64,000 nucleotides of DNA from Vreelandella andesensis. Lineage in GTDB: Bacteria > Pseudomonadota > Gammaproteobacteria > Pseudomonadales > Halomonadaceae. Below the pieces are notes generated by a model. That model did no database searches, had not been told where the DNA came from, and worked only from the letters and a program-made list of their open reading frames with translations. Each line of letters begins with the position of its first letter. The first letter of the stretch is position 1. A program made the position numbers and the translations under genes. The stretch is taken from the NCBI RefSeq assembly GCF_003989795.1, contig NZ_RZHG01000018.1:156772-220771 (forward strand). Reading direction: 5' to 3'. Of this stretch, positions 15,354 through 26,485 are shown in pieces.

Positions 15354-15974
15354 TTACTTGGAGTACAGCTCGACGATCAGGTTTTCGTTGATGTCGGCAG
15401 TCAGGTCACCGCGTTCAGGCAGAGCCTTGAAAGTGCCTTCCATCTTCTTGGCGTCGATTTCGATCCAAGCGATGTCGCCACGGTTGGCCGCAATGGTCAA
15501 CGAGTGTTGAATACGCGCTTGGTTCTTCGCCTTTTCGCGAACAGAAACAACGTCACCGGGCTTCACTTGATAAGAAGCAACGTTAACGGTGCGACCATTC
15601 ACGGAAATCGCCTTGTGGCTGACTAGCTGACGCGCTTCAGAGCGAGTCGAGCCAAAGCCCATGCGGTAGACGACGTTATCCAGTCGGGATTCAAGCAACT
15701 GCAACAATACTTCACCCGTCGCACCTTTCAGGCGAGCGGCTTCTTTGTAGTAGTTGCGGAACTGCTTTTCGAGTACGCCATACATACGACGTACTTTTTG
15801 CTTCTCGCGAAGCTGCAAGCCGTAGTCGGAAAGACGCTGACGACGCTGGCCGTGTACACCCGGAATTTGCTCGGATTTACACTTTTTCTCGAAGGGAGTA
15901 ACACCGCTCTTTAAAAAGAGATCGGTGCCTTCACGACGAGACAGTTTGCACTTCGGTCCAATATAACGAGCCAT
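15354..15974 (-). CDS. rpsD: 30S ribosomal protein uS4
   Basis: 206 residues. [24 protein letters not shown] begins the protein and the S4 RNA-binding domain covers about residues 95-160 ([31 protein letters not shown]). S4 nucleates assembly of the 30S body on 16S rRNA and, in enterobacteria, represses the alpha operon by binding the rpsM leader. The start lies 12 bases after rpsK. Confidence 0.98.
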   Translation of the reverse strand: MARYIGPKCKLSRREGTDLFLKSGVTPFEKKCKSEQIPGVHGQRRQRLSDYGLQLREKQKVRRMYGVLEKQFRNYYKEAARLKGATGEVLLQLLESRLDNVVYRMGFGSTRSEARQLVSHKAISVNGRTVNVASYQVKPGDVVSVREKAKNQARIQHSLTIAANRGDIAWIEIDAKKMEGTFKALPERGDLTADINENLIVELYSK

Positions 15975-15986
15975 GAATCTGTCTCC

Positions 15987-16373
15987 TTAAACGCGGCGTT
16001 TCTTAGGCGGACGGCAGCCATTATGGGGAATGGGCGTCGCGTCAGTGATGCTTTGCACGCGGAAGCCGGCGGCATTGAGAGCGCGCACGGCGGATTCACG
16101 GCCGGGACCGGGGCCTTTGACCAGCACGTCTACGTTTTTCACACCATACTCGGCTGCAGCAGTTGCTGCACGTTCACTTGCCACTTGAGCAGCGAACGGG
16201 GTGCTCTTACGAGAACCACGAAAACCCGAACCACCGGCTGTTGCCCAAGAAAGAGCATTGCCCTGGCGGTCTGTGATCGTCACGATCGTGTTGTTAAAAG
16301 AAGCGTGGATATGCGCTACGGCGTCCACTACCTGCTTTTTAACCTTTTTACGGTTACTACGCGGGTTAGCCAT
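15987..16373 (-). CDS. rpsK: 30S ribosomal protein uS11
   Basis: 128 residues. Conserved blocks [29 protein letters not shown] and [15 protein letters not shown] are present. It lies on the 30S platform near the mRNA exit site. Second gene of the alpha operon, 52 bases after rpsM and 12 before rpsD. Confidence 0.98.
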   Translation of the reverse strand: MANPRSNRKKVKKQVVDAVAHIHASFNNTIVTITDRQGNALSWATAGGSGFRGSRKSTPFAAQVASERAATAAAEYGVKNVDVLVKGPGPGRESAVRALNAAGFRVQSITDATPIPHNGCRPPKKRRV

Positions 16374-16425
16374 GTTGATGTCTATTCCTGTCTTTACGTC
16401 AACTCTCTATTAAAGAGCCTGCGTA

Positions 16426-16782
16426 TTATTTGCGGATCGGCTTACGCGGGCCCTTACGGGTACGCGCGTTAGTCTTAGTCCGCTGACCACGCAGCGGAAG
16501 ACTACGACGATGACGCAGACCACGGTAGCAACCTAAGTCCATGAGACGCTTAATGTTAAGCGTGACATCACGACGAAGGTCGCCTTCTACGGTGTACTTA
16601 CCAACTTCAGAACGCAGGGTATCCAGCTCATCGCTAGACAGATCCTGGATCTTGGTAGTAGGCGCGATACCGGCAGCAGCACAAAGGTGCTGAGCGCGAG
16701 TACGGCCAATCCCGAAGATATAGGTCAGCGAGATCGCCGCATGCTTGTTGTCCGGGATATTGACGCCTGCAATACGGGCCAT
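16426..16782 (-). CDS. rpsM: 30S ribosomal protein uS13
   Basis: 118 residues, from [26 protein letters not shown] to a basic tail with [21 protein letters not shown]. It contacts the head of the 30S subunit and the P-site tRNA. First gene of the alpha operon; the 123-base leader before it contains a strong hairpin (16841-16877) and may hold the S4 feedback site. Confidence 0.98.
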   Translation of the reverse strand: MARIAGVNIPDNKHAAISLTYIFGIGRTRAQHLCAAAGIAPTTKIQDLSSDELDTLRSEVGKYTVEGDLRRDVTLNIKRLMDLGCYRGLRHRRSLPLRGQRTKTNARTRKGPRKPIRK

Positions 16783-16840
16783 CAGCTTACTCCGAAATTT
16801 GAGCGGCTTGCTCGTTTATTCATCTACAAAAGGCGCAACA

Positions 16841-16877
16841 GCATACCCCTTCATAAGCCTTACGGCAAGGGGTATGC
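16841..16877 (-). promoter_or_regulatory. Candidate alpha-operon leader structure (S4 feedback site) before rpsM
   Basis: An 11-bp perfect inverted repeat (GCATACCCCTT and AAGGGGTATGC) with a 15-base loop, 58 bases before the rpsM start and 28 after rpmJ. In E. coli the equivalent leader folds into a pseudoknot bound by S4. The pseudoknot itself I could not establish here, and there is no T run, so it is not a simple terminator. Confidence 0.5.
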
Positions 16878-16905
16878 CGGCACCCGCTTAAAAACAACTC
16901 AGGAA

Positions 16906-17019
16906 TTAACCCTGACGCTGTTTGTGCCGTGGTTCGGTGCAGATGACGCGGACAGCGCCATTGCGACGAATAATCTTACAGTTACGGCACATCTTCTTTA
17001 CGGAAGCTCGAACTTTCAT
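16906..17019 (-). CDS. rpmJ: 50S ribosomal protein bL36 (zinc-ribbon form)
   Basis: 37 residues, beginning [19 protein letters not shown] and ending [11 protein letters not shown]. Cys11, Cys14, Cys27 and His32 form the zinc-binding C+ set, so this is the zinc-containing paralogue. It lies 28 bases after secY, the last gene of the spc operon. It is too short for a 60-residue ORF cut-off. Confidence 0.97.
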   Translation of the reverse strand: MKVRASVKKMCRNCKIIRRNGAVRVICTEPRHKQRQG

Positions 17020-17047
17020 CGTTCTCTCCAATTCGCAACGGCGCGCC

Positions 17048-18379
17048 TCAGCGCATGATGCCGCCGCTACCGTAGCCTTTCAGGTTGGACTTCTTCATCA
17101 CCGAGTCATACTGATGCGACATGAGATGCGATTGCACCTGGGCCATGAAGTCCATGATCACCACCACCACGATTAGAAGCGAGGTACCACCGAAGAAAAA
17201 CGGCACGTTCCACGCGACAATCAAAAACTGGGGCATCAAGGAAACCGCAGTGATATACAAGGCACCGAACAAAGTAAGACGAGTCATTACTTTGTCGATA
17301 TAGCGAGCGGTCTGCTCGCCGGGGCGAATGCCCGGCAGGAAAGCGCCTGACTTTTTAAGATTGTCAGCCACATCCTTGGGGTTGAAGACCAGCGCTGTGT
17401 AAAAGAAGCAGAAGAATACCACTGCCGCCGCGAAAAGCAAGATGTAAAGCGGTTGGCCAGGGCCTAACGCTTGCGATGCACGCTGCAACCACTCCATTCC
17501 CTCACCAGCACCAACCCACTGACCAATAGAGGCCGGAAAGAGCAAAATACTGGAAGCAAATATCGCTGGAATAACACCAGCCATATTCACTTTCAAAGGT
17601 AGGTAGCTGCTTTGGCCTGCATACATCTTATTGCCGACCTGTCGCCTCGGGTAATTCACTTTCAAGCGGCGTTGACCGCGCTCAATGAATACCACAAACG
17701 CTACGGTAGCAATACCTAGCACTGACAGCGCTAACAGCGGAAGAACATTCCAGGCACCTTCGTTACGGGCAAGCTCAAACGCTTGACCAACGGCACTGGG
17801 CAGCCCAGCGACAATCCCCGCGAAGATCAGCAACGAAATACCGTTGCCGATACCCTTCTCGGTGATTTGCTCACCTAGCCACATCATAAACACCGCACCC
17901 GATACAAACGTGATCACGGCGGTGAAAAAGAAGCTGAAGTCAGCGCTGTATGCGATGCCTTGGCTAGCCAGACCGACGGACATACCGGTAGCCTGGACAA
18001 GAGCCAGTAGCACCGTGCCGTAGCGGGTGTACTGGCTAATCTTGCGGCGGCCAGCCTCACCCTCTTTCTTGAGCTGTTCAAGATGAGGGGAGACCGCAGT
18101 CATGAGCTGCATGATAATCGACGCCGAAATATAGGGCATTATGCCCAAGGCGAGGACACTCATGCGCTCCAAGGCGCCACCCGAAAACATGTTAAACATG
18201 CCTAGGATGGTGCCCTGTTGCTCCCTGAACAAGGCAGCAAGCTGGTCAGGATTGATACCGGGAACGGGAATGTGGGCACCGATACGGTACACCACGATGG
18301 CGAGGAGCACGAAGCGCAAACGCGCCCACAGTTCACTCAGACCGCTGCCCATCGCCGGCATATTTCCTGACTTGGCCAT
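17048..18379 (-). CDS. secY: Protein translocase subunit SecY
   Basis: 443 residues with ten membrane helices. Landmark segments: [16 protein letters not shown] near the N-terminus, [43 protein letters not shown] and the C-terminal [20 protein letters not shown]. Forms the protein-conducting channel with SecE (also in this window) and SecG. Its start codon is directly adjacent to the rplO stop codon, so translation is coupled. Confidence 0.98.
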   Translation of the reverse strand: MAKSGNMPAMGSGLSELWARLRFVLLAIVVYRIGAHIPVPGINPDQLAALFREQQGTILGMFNMFSGGALERMSVLALGIMPYISASIIMQLMTAVSPHLEQLKKEGEAGRRKISQYTRYGTVLLALVQATGMSVGLASQGIAYSADFSFFFTAVITFVSGAVFMMWLGEQITEKGIGNGISLLIFAGIVAGLPSAVGQAFELARNEGAWNVLPLLALSVLGIATVAFVVFIERGQRRLKVNYPRRQVGNKMYAGQSSYLPLKVNMAGVIPAIFASSILLFPASIGQWVGAGEGMEWLQRASQALGPGQPLYILLFAAAVVFFCFFYTALVFNPKDVADNLKKSGAFLPGIRPGEQTARYIDKVMTRLTLFGALYITAVSLMPQFLIVAWNVPFFFGGTSLLIVVVVIMDFMAQVQSHLMSHQYDSVMKKSNLKGYGSGGIMR

Positions 18380-18814
18380 TTAGTCCTCTACCTTGCCGCC
18401 GGCGGCTTCGATCGCTTCACGGGCACCTTTGGTGACCTTGATACCACGAACGGTAACCGCCTTGTTCAGTTCGCCAGAAAGGATAATCTTCGCGTGAAGC
18501 GTCGAATCCTTTAGCACGTTGGCTTGCTTCAGAGATTCCATAGTGACTTCGTCACCAGCAACCTTGGCAAGTTCAGCCAGGCGTACTTCTTCAGATACAA
18601 GCGACTTAGCAGACGTAAAACCGAACTTCGGCAAACGACGCTGTAGCGGCATCTGACCGCCTTCGAAACCAGGCTTGACGCTACCGCCACTGCGAGATTT
18701 CTGACCTTTGTGGCCACGGCCGCCGGTCTTACCAAGACCGGAACCGATACCACGACCAACGCGCTTTTCAGCGTGTTTGGAGCCCGGTGCCGGGCTCAGG
18801 GTATTGAGTTTCAT
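18380..18814 (-). CDS. rplO: 50S ribosomal protein uL15
   Basis: 144 residues, starting [26 protein letters not shown], with the Gly-rich RNA-binding N-terminus ([35 protein letters not shown]). It binds 23S rRNA domain II and V. Adjacent to rpmD upstream (3-base gap) and secY downstream. Confidence 0.98.
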   Translation of the reverse strand: MKLNTLSPAPGSKHAEKRVGRGIGSGLGKTGGRGHKGQKSRSGGSVKPGFEGGQMPLQRRLPKFGFTSAKSLVSEEVRLAELAKVAGDEVTMESLKQANVLKDSTLHAKIILSGELNKAVTVRGIKVTKGAREAIEAAGGKVED

Positions 18815-18817
18815 GGA

Positions 18818-19000
18818 TTACTCTCCCTCAACGCGCACAAGGTAATTAACCTTGTGGATCATGCCGCGTACGGCAGGGGTGTCTTCCAGCTCAACCGTAT
18901 GACCGATGCGACGCAGACCCAGGCCCTTAATACTAGCCTTGTGCTTGGGCAAAACGCCGATGGTGCTGCGGATCTGGGTAACCTTGATCGTTGCTGCCAT
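18818..19000 (-). CDS. rpmD: 50S ribosomal protein uL30
   Basis: 60 residues; [53 protein letters not shown] is the full L30 fold, with the short bacterial form. Located between rpsE and rplO with gaps of 6 and 3 bases, as in the standard spc operon. Confidence 0.97.
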   Translation of the reverse strand: MAATIKVTQIRSTIGVLPKHKASIKGLGLRRIGHTVELEDTPAVRGMIHKVNYLVRVEGE

Positions 19001-19006
19001 GGTGCC

Positions 19007-19507
19007 TTACCCCGTGATCGCTTCGACAGACAGACCGCGTTTTGCGGCCACGTCTTCCGGTGCTTGCATGGAGGAGAGACCTTTAACAGTCGCCCGAACC
19101 ACGTTAACCGGGTTGGTGGAACCGTAGCACTTGGCCAGTACATCATGGACACCAGCGAGCTCTAGTACAGAGCGCATGGCGCCGCCTGCGATGATACCGG
19201 TACCCTCAGAAGCCGGCTGCATATACACCTTAGAAGCACCGTGACGGGCTTTTACAGGGTACTGAAGCGTATGGCCTGCAAGGTTCACCTTGACCATGTT
19301 GCGACGAGCTTGATCCATCGCTTTTTGGATCGCAACCGGCACTTCACGCGCCTTGCCACGACCAAAACCGACACGACCTTTACCATCACCAACGACGGTC
19401 AGCGCGGTGAAGCCGAAAATACGACCACCTTTGACCACCTTGGCGACGCGGTTAACCTGCACCAATTTCTCTTGCAGATCACCGCTTTGCTGTTCGTTCT
19501 TCGCCAT
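19007..19507 (-). CDS. rpsE: 30S ribosomal protein uS5
   Basis: 166 residues. The double-stranded-RNA-like N-terminal domain has [47 protein letters not shown]. The C-terminal part has [40 protein letters not shown]5 works with S4 in decoding accuracy. Gaps to its neighbours are 11 and 6 bases. Confidence 0.98.
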   Translation of the reverse strand: MAKNEQQSGDLQEKLVQVNRVAKVVKGGRIFGFTALTVVGDGKGRVGFGRGKAREVPVAIQKAMDQARRNMVKVNLAGHTLQYPVKARHGASKVYMQPASEGTGIIAGGAMRSVLELAGVHDVLAKCYGSTNPVNVVRATVKGLSSMQAPEDVAAKRGLSVEAITG

Positions 19508-19518
19508 CGTAAAACCCT

Positions 19519-19869
19519 TTAGAATTCCAGGCCGCCTTCACGAGCGGCGTCGGCCAGAGCCTTAACGCGACCGTGATACTTAAAGCCAGCACGATCGAAG
19601 GCCACCTGGGTGATGCCTGCTTCTTTAGCGCGTTCGGCAATCAGAGCACCCACCTTAGAGGCGGCATCTGAGTTACCGGTCGCACCCTCACGCAGTGCTT
19701 TATCCAGCGTAGAAGCACTGGCTAGCACTTTGCCACCATCCGGCGAGATAATCTGCGCATAGATGTGACGCGGGGTACGGTTGACGCACAGGCGATACAC
19801 GCCCAGCTCGCGGATCTTTGCGCGAGCGCGGCGGGCACGACGGAGACGAGATTCTTTCTTCGCGTTCAT
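19519..19869 (-). CDS. rplR: 50S ribosomal protein uL18
   Basis: 116 residues, [23 protein letters not shown] followed by [32 protein letters not shown] and the C-terminal [26 protein letters not shown]. It binds 5S rRNA with L5. Gap of 9 bases to rplF upstream. Confidence 0.98.
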   Translation of the reverse strand: MNAKKESRLRRARRARAKIRELGVYRLCVNRTPRHIYAQIISPDGGKVLASASTLDKALREGATGNSDAASKVGALIAERAKEAGITQVAFDRAGFKYHGRVKALADAAREGGLEF

Positions 19870-19878
19870 AACCCTGCC

Positions 19879-20409
19879 TTACTTCTTCTTGGCTTCTTTG
19901 CGACGCACCTGCTCGTCGGCGTACCGAACACCCTTGCCTTTATACGGCTCAGGGGGACGGAAGGCGCGGATTTCCGCGGCGCACTGGCCGAGCATCTGCT
20001 TGTCCGCGCTTTTCAGCACGATCACGGTGTTCTTCGGCGTTTCCGCTGAGACACCCTTAGGCAGTTCATAGTCGACCGGGTGCGAGAAGCCCAGTGAAAG
20101 ATTGAGCGTCTGGCCCTTAGCTTGGGCACGATAACCGACGCCTACAATTTCGAGAGTTTTTGTGAAACCCTCGGATACGCCCGTTACCAGGTTCTGAACC
20201 AAGGCGCGGGTAGTACCGGCCATTGCCCAGCTCTTGGCAGACTCACTCGGGGCGAAGGTCAGCTGGCCATCCTCTTGTCCAATCACCACATCTTGGTGAA
20301 TGGTCATAGATAGCGTGCCCTGGTCGCCTTTGGCGGTCAGCTGGCTGGCGTCGATTTTAATCTCGACACCAGCAGGCACTTTAACCGGATATTTCGCTAT
20401 GCGGGACAT
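19879..20409 (-). CDS. rplF: 50S ribosomal protein uL6
   Basis: 176 residues, two repeated alpha-beta domains. Starts [19 protein letters not shown]; the conserved C-terminal block [22 protein letters not shown] contacts the sarcin-ricin loop region. Nine bases after rpsH in the spc operon. Confidence 0.98.
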   Translation of the reverse strand: MSRIAKYPVKVPAGVEIKIDASQLTAKGDQGTLSMTIHQDVVIGQEDGQLTFAPSESAKSWAMAGTTRALVQNLVTGVSEGFTKTLEIVGVGYRAQAKGQTLNLSLGFSHPVDYELPKGVSAETPKNTVIVLKSADKQMLGQCAAEIRAFRPPEPYKGKGVRYADEQVRRKEAKKK

Positions 20410-20418
20410 TCCAGCCTC

Positions 20419-20811
20419 CTAGAATACGGTGCAGATGACTTCGCCACCGACGCCTGCTTGGCGCGCGGCACGATCGGTCATGACACCATTAGAGGTGGTG
20501 ACAATCGCGATACCCAGACCATCGGCGACCTTAGGCAGGTTGTCTTTGCCTTTATACTGGCGCAGAGACGGCTTGGAAACCCGCTGAATGTGCTCAATGA
20601 CCGGCTTACCCTCAAAGTACTTGAGAGTAACGGTAAGCTCGGGTTTAACGCCTTCAGCCACCGTAAAGTCGGTAATGTAGCCTTCTTCTTTTAACACGCG
20701 GGCCACTTCCACTTTAAGCTTGGAGGACGGCATGGTAGCCGTCTCCTTGGTGGCCATCTGCGCATTGCGGATACGGGTAAACATATCCGCTAGAGTGTCT
20801 TGCATGCTCAT
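20419..20811 (-). CDS. rpsH: 30S ribosomal protein uS8
   Basis: 130 residues, [20 protein letters not shown] at the start and [32 protein letters not shown] at the end. In E. coli S8 both assembles the 30S platform and represses the spc operon by binding near the rplE start. A second possible start (third codon, MQ) cannot be excluded. Confidence 0.97.
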   Translation of the reverse strand: MSMQDTLADMFTRIRNAQMATKETATMPSSKLKVEVARVLKEEGYITDFTVAEGVKPELTVTLKYFEGKPVIEHIQRVSKPSLRQYKGKDNLPKVADGLGIAIVTTSNGVMTDRAARQAGVGGEVICTVF

Positions 20812-20843
20812 TTAATGTGCGCTCCTGATGAATCGACGTGACG

Positions 20844-21149
20844 TTACCAACTGGACTTTTTCAGGCCAGGGACGTCGCCACGCATGGCGGCTTCACGCAG
20901 CTTGTTACGGCCAAGGCCGAACTTGTTGTAAAAACCGTGCGGACGGCCAGTTACGCGGCAGCGATTACGCTGGCGCACCGGGCTTGAGTCGCGCGGCAGT
21001 TGCTGCAGCTTTAGCGTCGCCTCGAAACGTTCTTCTTCAGAAGCGTTCACGTCCGAGATGATTTTCTTGAGCTCTGCGCGCTTAGCCGCGTACTTCTCGA
21101 CTAGCTGAGTACGCTTGAGCTCACGCTCTATCATACTTTTCTTAGCCAT
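20844..21149 (-). CDS. rpsN: 30S ribosomal protein uS14 (long, zinc-free form)
   Basis: 101 residues, [21 protein letters not shown] to LKKSSW. No CxxC pairs are present, so this is the long zinc-independent S14 type, in contrast to the zinc-binding bL36 in the same operon. Gap of 10 bases to rplE. Confidence 0.98.
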   Translation of the reverse strand: MAKKSMIERELKRTQLVEKYAAKRAELKKIISDVNASEEERFEATLKLQQLPRDSSPVRQRNRCRVTGRPHGFYNKFGLGRNKLREAAMRGDVPGLKKSSW

Positions 21150-21159
21150 GATCCAACCC

Positions 21160-21699
21160 TTATTTCTTAAACGGGAAGTTCAGTGCCGCTAATAGCGCAC
21201 GACCTTCCTCGTCGGTGTTGGCGGTAGTAGTGATAGTGACGTCCAACCCCCGGATGCGATCGATCTTATCATACTCGATCTCCGGGAAGATGATCTGCTC
21301 ACGCACACCCATTGAGTAATTGCCGCGACCGTCAAAAGACTTCGGATTGAGACCACGGAAGTCACGCACGCGGGGAATCGCAATGTTCACCAGGCGGTCC
21401 AAGAAGTCCCACATACGCGCTGAGCGTAGTGTAACTTTGACACCGATCGGCCAACCTTCGCGCACCTTGAAGCCCGCGATGGACTTGCGTGCTTTGGTCA
21501 CCAACGGTTTTTGACCGGAGAGTTTCTCCAAGTCGCCGATGGCATTGTCGATCAGCTTTTTATCGCTGACCGCTTCGCCGACACCCATGTTCAGAGTCAC
21601 TTTCGTGATCCGGGGTACCTGCATTACGTTGGCGTAGCTGAACTGCTCTTTGAGTTGAGCTACGACCTCGTTTTGATAACGTTCTTTCAAGTTCGCCAT
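21160..21699 (-). CDS. rplE: 50S ribosomal protein uL5
   Basis: 179 residues. Conserved blocks [47 protein letters not shown] and [32 protein letters not shown] are complete. It binds 5S rRNA and reaches toward the P-site tRNA. Eighteen bases after rplX. Confidence 0.98.
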   Translation of the reverse strand: MANLKERYQNEVVAQLKEQFSYANVMQVPRITKVTLNMGVGEAVSDKKLIDNAIGDLEKLSGQKPLVTKARKSIAGFKVREGWPIGVKVTLRSARMWDFLDRLVNIAIPRVRDFRGLNPKSFDGRGNYSMGVREQIIFPEIEYDKIDRIRGLDVTITTTANTDEEGRALLAALNFPFKK

Positions 21700-21717
21700 T
21701 TTGCTACCCGACTCGCG

Positions 21718-22032
21718 TTAGGCGTCGATCTGCGTCTGCGTCGACTTGTAGATACGTACCTTGGTACCGTCTTCCTTAACTTGGAAGCCGACGCGATCCG
21801 CCTTACCGGTCTCCGAATTGAAGATGGCTACGTTGGACGCGTGAATCGGAGCCTCACGCTCGACGATACCGCCCTGATTTCCCGCCATGGGATTTGGCTT
21901 GGTGTGACGTTTAATCATATTCACACCGGACACCACGAAACGGTTTTCTAATACCCGCTTAACAGTACCACGTTTGCCTTTATCCTTCCCGGCGATGACG
22001 ATGACTTCATCGTCACGTTTGATCTTTTGCAT
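21718..22032 (-). CDS. rplX: 50S ribosomal protein uL24
   Basis: 104 residues. The N-terminal KOW motif is seen in [25 protein letters not shown], followed by [34 protein letters not shown]24 initiates 50S assembly. Fourteen bases after rplN. Confidence 0.98.
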   Translation of the reverse strand: MQKIKRDDEVIVIAGKDKGKRGTVKRVLENRFVVSGVNMIKRHTKPNPMAGNQGGIVEREAPIHASNVAIFNSETGKADRVGFQVKEDGTKVRIYKSTQTQIDA

Positions 22033-22046
22033 ATCCGCCTCGCTCC

Positions 22047-22418
22047 TTACAGCACTTCAGGCGCTAGGGAAATGATCTTCATGAACTTCTCATTACGAAG
22101 CTCACGAGTTACCGGCCCGAAGATACGCGTGCCGATCGGCTGTTCGTTGGTGTTATTCAACAAAACTGCCGCATTTCCATCGAAACGGATCAGCGAACCG
22201 TCACTACGACGGACGCCACTACGGGTGCGAACGACTACCGCTTTCAGCACTTGGCCTTTTTTGACCTTACCGCGCGGAATCGCTTCCTTCACCGTTACCT
22301 TAATGACGTCACCAACGCGAGCGTAGCGACGGTGTGAACCGCCTAACACCTTGATGCATTGCACCCGGCGCGCTCCGCTGTTGTCGGCGACATCCAGCAT
22401 TGTCTGAGTCTGAATCAT
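22047..22418 (-). CDS. rplN: 50S ribosomal protein uL14
   Basis: 123 residues, [27 protein letters not shown] at the start and [28 protein letters not shown] at the end. First gene of the spc operon by E. coli convention, but only 50 bases separate it from rpsQ, so the two operons may be read as one. Confidence 0.98.
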   Translation of the reverse strand: MIQTQTMLDVADNSGARRVQCIKVLGGSHRRYARVGDVIKVTVKEAIPRGKVKKGQVLKAVVVRTRSGVRRSDGSLIRFDGNAAVLLNNTNEQPIGTRIFGPVTRELRNEKFMKIISLAPEVL

Positions 22419-22468
22419 CGGTTTTCTCCAAACCTAATCTGACTGCACTGGTTAAACAGGCTAGGGAA

Positions 22469-22729
22469 TTAACCCTTCGCTTGCTCGACCACCTCGACCA
22501 GCGTCCAAGCTTTCTTCTTGGAAAGCGGACGGCACTCCTGAATGGAAACCGTATCGCCTGCCTTAGCTTGGTTCGCCTCATCATGGGCGTGCAGCTTGGT
22601 GGAGCGCTTGACGTATTTTCCGTAGATCGGGTGACGCTCACGACGCTCGATCATAACGACGATGGATTTATCCATCTTATCGCTCACCACTTTACCGGTG
22701 AGCGTACGTGTTTTTTTCTCTTCGGCCAT
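22469..22729 (-). CDS. rpsQ: 30S ribosomal protein uS17
   Basis: 86 residues from ATG 22729 ([20 protein letters not shown]), preceded by AGGTGA. A GTG three codons further upstream would overlap rpmC and has no better site. The OB-fold block [27 protein letters not shown] is complete. Last gene of the S10 operon. Confidence 0.97.
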   Translation of the reverse strand: MAEEKKTRTLTGKVVSDKMDKSIVVMIERRERHPIYGKYVKRSTKLHAHDEANQAKAGDTVSIQECRPLSKKKAWTLVEVVEQAKG

Positions 22730-22730
22730 C

Positions 22731-22922
22731 TTATTCACCTGCCTTCTCGTTGAGCATAGTCTTCACACGGGCGATATCCCGGCGGACCTGCTTGAGCAGA
22801 TGAGTCTGGCTCAGTTGGCCAGTGGCCTTCTGCATGCGCAGGTTAAACTGCTCGCGGAGTAGCTCGAGGAGTTGCTCTTGCAGATCTCCTACGGACTTTT
22901 CACGAATTTCCTGGGCTTTCAT
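22731..22922 (-). CDS. rpmC: 50S ribosomal protein uL29
   Basis: 63 residues from ATG 22922, whose first A is also the last base of the rplP TGA stop codon; a GTG one codon upstream is less likely. [37 protein letters not shown] is the typical two-helix protein that sits at the polypeptide exit. Confidence 0.97.
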   Translation of the reverse strand: MKAQEIREKSVGDLQEQLLELLREQFNLRMQKATGQLSQTHLLKQVRRDIARVKTMLNEKAGE

Positions 22923-23335
22923 CACATCACCGTCCGTTTAGCAAAGGTGGTGGACAAGGGCATCTTCTGTGCGGCCAGTTCGAATGCTTCACGGGCCAAC
23001 TCTTCGGATACGCCTTCAATTTCGTACAGGACCCGACCCGGTTGGATCTGGGCTACCCAGTACTCAACGGAACCTTTACCTTTACCCATACGGACTTCGA
23101 GCGGCTTCTTGGAAATCGGCTTATCGGGGAAGACGCGGATCCAAATTTTACCGCCACGCTTAACGTGACGTGTGATCGCACGACGGCCAGCTTCGATCTG
23201 ACGCGCAGTGATGCGGCCACGACCGGTAGCTTTGAGACCGTATTCCCCGAAGCTGATCTTGCTTCCGCGATGTGCTAGGCCACGGTTGCGGCCCTTCATC
23301 ATCTTACGGAATTTCATACGCTTGGGCTGTAACAT
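22922..23335 (-). CDS. rplP: 50S ribosomal protein uL16
   Basis: 137 residues, [24 protein letters not shown] and [39 protein letters not shown]. The Arg in the latter region is a target of 2-oxoglutarate hydroxylases in other gammaproteobacteria. Its stop codon overlaps the rpmC start by one base. Confidence 0.98.
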   Translation of the reverse strand: MLQPKRMKFRKMMKGRNRGLAHRGSKISFGEYGLKATGRGRITARQIEAGRRAITRHVKRGGKIWIRVFPDKPISKKPLEVRMGKGKGSVEYWVAQIQPGRVLYEIEGVSEELAREAFELAAQKMPLSTTFAKRTVM

Positions 23336-23350
23336 CGACTCGCTCTCCCC

Positions 23351-24052
23351 TTACCTGGAACCTTTCTTCTTGGGCGCGTTGCCGGCAGGCTGTTGTTTAG
23401 CCTTGGCACGTACTTCCTCAATACCACCGAGGATTTCGCCCTTGAAGATCCACACTTTGACGCCGATGACGCCGTAGGTGGTGTGAGCTTCGTAAGTGGC
23501 GTAGTCGATATCCGCACGCAACGTGTGCAACGGAACGCGACCTTCGCGGTACCATTCGGTACGTGCGATTTCGGCACCACCCAGACGACCTGACAGCTGA
23601 ATCTTAATGCCGCCAGCGCCAAGACGCATTGCGTTCTGTACCGCGCGCTTCATAGCACGACGGAACATGACGCGACGCTCAAGCTGACCCGCTACGTTAG
23701 CAGCGACTAGCTTGGCATCCAGCTCCGGCTTGCGAACTTCTTCGATGTTCACATGAACCGGAACACCCATCATCTCGGTTAGATCACGACGTAAACGGTC
23801 GACATCTTCACCTTTTTTACCAATCACGATACCCGGACGGGCAGTGTGAATGGTGATGCGGGCATTATTAGCCGGACGCTCGATGTGAATGCGACTTACG
23901 GAAGCGTTTTTCAAACGCTGTTCCAAGAAGCTACGCACTTCGAGATCATTATTGAGCTTATCGGCATAGGCGCCGCGCTCGGCATACCAGACAGAAGCAT
24001 GGTCTTTGACGATGCCCAGTCGAATGCCTGTTGGATTGACTTTCTGACCCAT
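23351..24052 (-). CDS. rpsC: 30S ribosomal protein uS3
   Basis: 233 residues. [25 protein letters not shown] opens the protein, a KH domain follows ([19 protein letters not shown] with the GxxG loop) and the C-terminal domain has [40 protein letters not shown]. It lines the mRNA entry channel. Eleven bases after rplV. Confidence 0.98.
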   Translation of the reverse strand: MGQKVNPTGIRLGIVKDHASVWYAERGAYADKLNNDLEVRSFLEQRLKNASVSRIHIERPANNARITIHTARPGIVIGKKGEDVDRLRRDLTEMMGVPVHVNIEEVRKPELDAKLVAANVAGQLERRVMFRRAMKRAVQNAMRLGAGGIKIQLSGRLGGAEIARTEWYREGRVPLHTLRADIDYATYEAHTTYGVIGVKVWIFKGEILGGIEEVRAKAKQQPAGNAPKKKGSR

Positions 24053-24063
24053 CTGGTCGACTC

Positions 24064-24396
24064 CTACTTCTCGGCTACCTTGACGGTGATGTGACAGGTG
24101 CGCTTCAAGATACGATCCGCACGCCCCTTGGCACGCGGCTTGATACGCTTGAGCGTCATGCCCTCATCGACGCAGATGGTCGAGACACGCAGCTCGTCTA
24201 TATCCATGCCGTTATTTTCTTCCGCGTTTGCAATGGCGGACTGCAGCACTTTCTTGACTAGCTTGGCAGCCTTCTTCGGTGAGAAGGTCAGCAGGTCGAG
24301 TGCTTCGGCGACCGGTTTACCGCGCACCTGGTCAGCCACCAAACGGGCCTTCTGGGCGGATAAACGAGCGCCACGCAGCTTAGCTGTGACTTCCAT
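24064..24396 (-). CDS. rplV: 50S ribosomal protein uL22
   Basis: 110 residues; [28 protein letters not shown] and the exit-tunnel beta hairpin [29 protein letters not shown], where macrolide-resistance changes occur in other species, are unbroken. Eighteen bases after rpsS. Confidence 0.98.
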   Translation of the reverse strand: MEVTAKLRGARLSAQKARLVADQVRGKPVAEALDLLTFSPKKAAKLVKKVLQSAIANAEENNGMDIDELRVSTICVDEGMTLKRIKPRAKGRADRILKRTCHITVKVAEK

Positions 24397-24414
24397 CTCT
24401 CAATCCTCTCTGGC

Positions 24415-24690
24415 TTACCGTTTGGCTTTTTTGTCCGCCGCATGCCCGCGATAAGTGCGAGTAGCAGCGAATTCGCCCAGCTTGTGACCAACCATTTCCT
24501 CGGAAACATGCACCGGGACGTGTTGGCGACCGTTATGGACAGCGATTGTGAGGCCTACCATGTTTGGCAGGATCATCGAACGACGCGACCAAGTTTTAAT
24601 TGGTTTGCGATCATTCTTCTCCACTGCAGCCTCTACCTTCTTCAAAAGATGAAGGTCAATGAAGGGACCTTTCTTTAGTGAACGTGGCAC
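24415..24690 (-). CDS. rpsS: 30S ribosomal protein uS19
   Basis: 91 residues, [20 protein letters not shown] and the RNA-binding block [36 protein letters not shown]. Part of the 30S head. It lies between rplB and rplV. Confidence 0.98.
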   Translation of the reverse strand: MPRSLKKGPFIDLHLLKKVEAAVEKNDRKPIKTWSRRSMILPNMVGLTIAVHNGRQHVPVHVSEEMVGHKLGEFAATRTYRGHAADKKAKR

Positions 24691-24723
24691 AGCCGTTACC
24701 TCTTAATGTCTTGGCAATTTAGA

Positions 24724-25554
24724 TCAACGCGTCTTATTACGACGACGAATGATCAGCTTGTCGGTGCGCTTGTTCTTACGCGTCTTGTGACCCTTAGTCG
24801 GCACACCCCATGGGGATACCGGGTGACGACCACCACTGGTGCGGCCTTCGCCACCACCGTGCGGGTGATCGACTGGGTTCATCGCGACACCGCGAACAGT
24901 CGGACGCACGCCTCTCCAGCGCTTCGCACCGGCCTTGCCAAGTTGACGCAGGCTGTGCTCAGAGTTGCTCACCTCACCCAGAGTCGCGCGGCATTCAGCC
25001 AACACTTTTCGCATTTCGCCAGAGCGAAGACGTAAGGTGGCGTAATTACCTTCACGAGCGACCAACTGGGCGCTAGTACCGGCACTGCGAGCAATCTGCG
25101 CGCCTTTACCCGGCTTCAGTTCAATACCGTGAACGGTAGAACCTAGCGGGATGTTGCGCAGCGGCAAAGCATTACCTTTCTTGATGGGCGCGTTAACACC
25201 AGATTCCAGCACGTCACCCGCGCTGACACCTTTCGGTGCAATGATGTAACGACGTTCGCCATCAGCATACTTAAGCAGCGCAATGTGCGCACTGCGGTTC
25301 GGGTCGTGCTCCAGACGCTCAACGGTGGCAGGAATGCCATCTTTGGTACGTTTGAAGTCGATCAACCGATAGTGGTGACGATGACCACCGCCCACGTGGC
25401 GGGTGGTGATGCGACCGTAGTTATTACGGCCACCGGACTTAGACTGCTTCTCCAAAAGCGGTGCATACGCACGGCCTTTGTACAGTTCCTCACCAACGAT
25501 CTTAACGACGTGGCGACGACCGGCGGATGTGGGTTTGGTCTTGACGATTGCCAT
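24724..25554 (-). CDS. rplB: 50S ribosomal protein uL2
   Basis: 276 residues. The OB and SH3-like domains hold [26 protein letters not shown], and the C-terminal block [29 protein letters not shown] contains the conserved His needed for peptidyl transferase assembly. Gap of 17 bases after rplW. Confidence 0.98.
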   Translation of the reverse strand: MAIVKTKPTSAGRRHVVKIVGEELYKGRAYAPLLEKQSKSGGRNNYGRITTRHVGGGHRHHYRLIDFKRTKDGIPATVERLEHDPNRSAHIALLKYADGERRYIIAPKGVSAGDVLESGVNAPIKKGNALPLRNIPLGSTVHGIELKPGKGAQIARSAGTSAQLVAREGNYATLRLRSGEMRKVLAECRATLGEVSNSEHSLRQLGKAGAKRWRGVRPTVRGVAMNPVDHPHGGGEGRTSGGRHPVSPWGVPTKGHKTRKNKRTDKLIIRRRNKTR

Positions 25555-25571
25555 TATCCGTACTCCTGCCC

Positions 25572-25868
25572 TTATTCGGCGCCAGAGAAGTCTTCGAGCG
25601 TTTCACCCGCAGCCAGGGTCACATACGCTTTGCGGTAACCCTTACGCAGGCCAACACCGTGAGCAGTACGCTTTGTTTTACCCTTCACGTTCAATACTTG
25701 AACGCTGCCGACCTTCTTGCCGAAAAGTGCTTCAACGGCTTTCTTGATCTCGGGCTTGGTAGCATCGGATGCCACCTTGAAAACGTACTGGTTGCGCTCG
25801 GCTGCCATCGCGGCCTTTTCGGTCACGTGCGGTCCAAGCAGAACCTTAAATACGCGCTCCTGGTTCAT
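25572..25868 (-). CDS. rplW: 50S ribosomal protein uL23
   Basis: 98 residues, [33 protein letters not shown] and [34 protein letters not shown]. Docking site of trigger factor and SRP at the exit tunnel. Its ATG overlaps the rplD stop codon as ATGA. Confidence 0.98.
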   Translation of the reverse strand: MNQERVFKVLLGPHVTEKAAMAAERNQYVFKVASDATKPEIKKAVEALFGKKVGSVQVLNVKGKTKRTAHGVGLRKGYRKAYVTLAAGETLEDFSGAE

Positions 25869-26470
25869 GCCAGCTTCTCCTCGAATTTACGCAGGGCGGA
25901 GACAGTGACCAGAACCTTATCAAAGGCCACTAGGCTCACCGGATCAGCTGCAGCGACATCCACCACGTCAACGTGGGGAAGGTTGCGTGCGGCCAAATAA
26001 AGCTTCTCGTCAATTTCTTCAGTGACGATCAACACTTTCTCAAGGTTGAGCTCTTTCAGCTTGGCAGCTACCTGCTTGGTCTTCGGCGCTTCAACGCTGA
26101 ACTCTTCAACAGCAATCAAACGCTCTTGACGTACAAGTTCAGACAGGATGGAACGCATCGCCGCACGGTACATTTTGCGGTTAACTTTCTGGGAAAAGTC
26201 CTGAGGACGCGCCGCGAAAGTTACGCCGCCGCTGCGCCACAGCGGTGAGCGAATAGTACCGGCACGTGCACGACCGGTACCCTTCTGACGCCATGGCTTC
26301 TTACCACCACCACGAACGTCGGAACGGTTCTTTTGAGCGCGAGTACCTTGACGGCCACCAGCCAAATAGGCGGTTACCACCTGGTGAACCAGCGCTTCGT
26401 TGAATTCTTTGCCAAAAGTGGCGTCGGCTACTTCAACGGTACCCGTGCCTGCAGCAAGATTCAGATTCAT
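25865..26470 (-). CDS. rplD: 50S ribosomal protein uL4
   Basis: 201 residues. The exit-tunnel loop [47 protein letters not shown] is complete. L4 represses the S10 operon in E. coli by binding its leader. Here a candidate leader lies inside the operon, between rpsJ and rplC. Gap of 15 bases to rplC. Confidence 0.98.
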   Translation of the reverse strand: MNLNLAAGTGTVEVADATFGKEFNEALVHQVVTAYLAGGRQGTRAQKNRSDVRGGGKKPWRQKGTGRARAGTIRSPLWRSGGVTFAARPQDFSQKVNRKMYRAAMRSILSELVRQERLIAVEEFSVEAPKTKQVAAKLKELNLEKVLIVTEEIDEKLYLAARNLPHVDVVDVAAADPVSLVAFDKVLVTVSALRKFEEKLA

Positions 26471-26485
26471 TGGTAATTATCCCCT

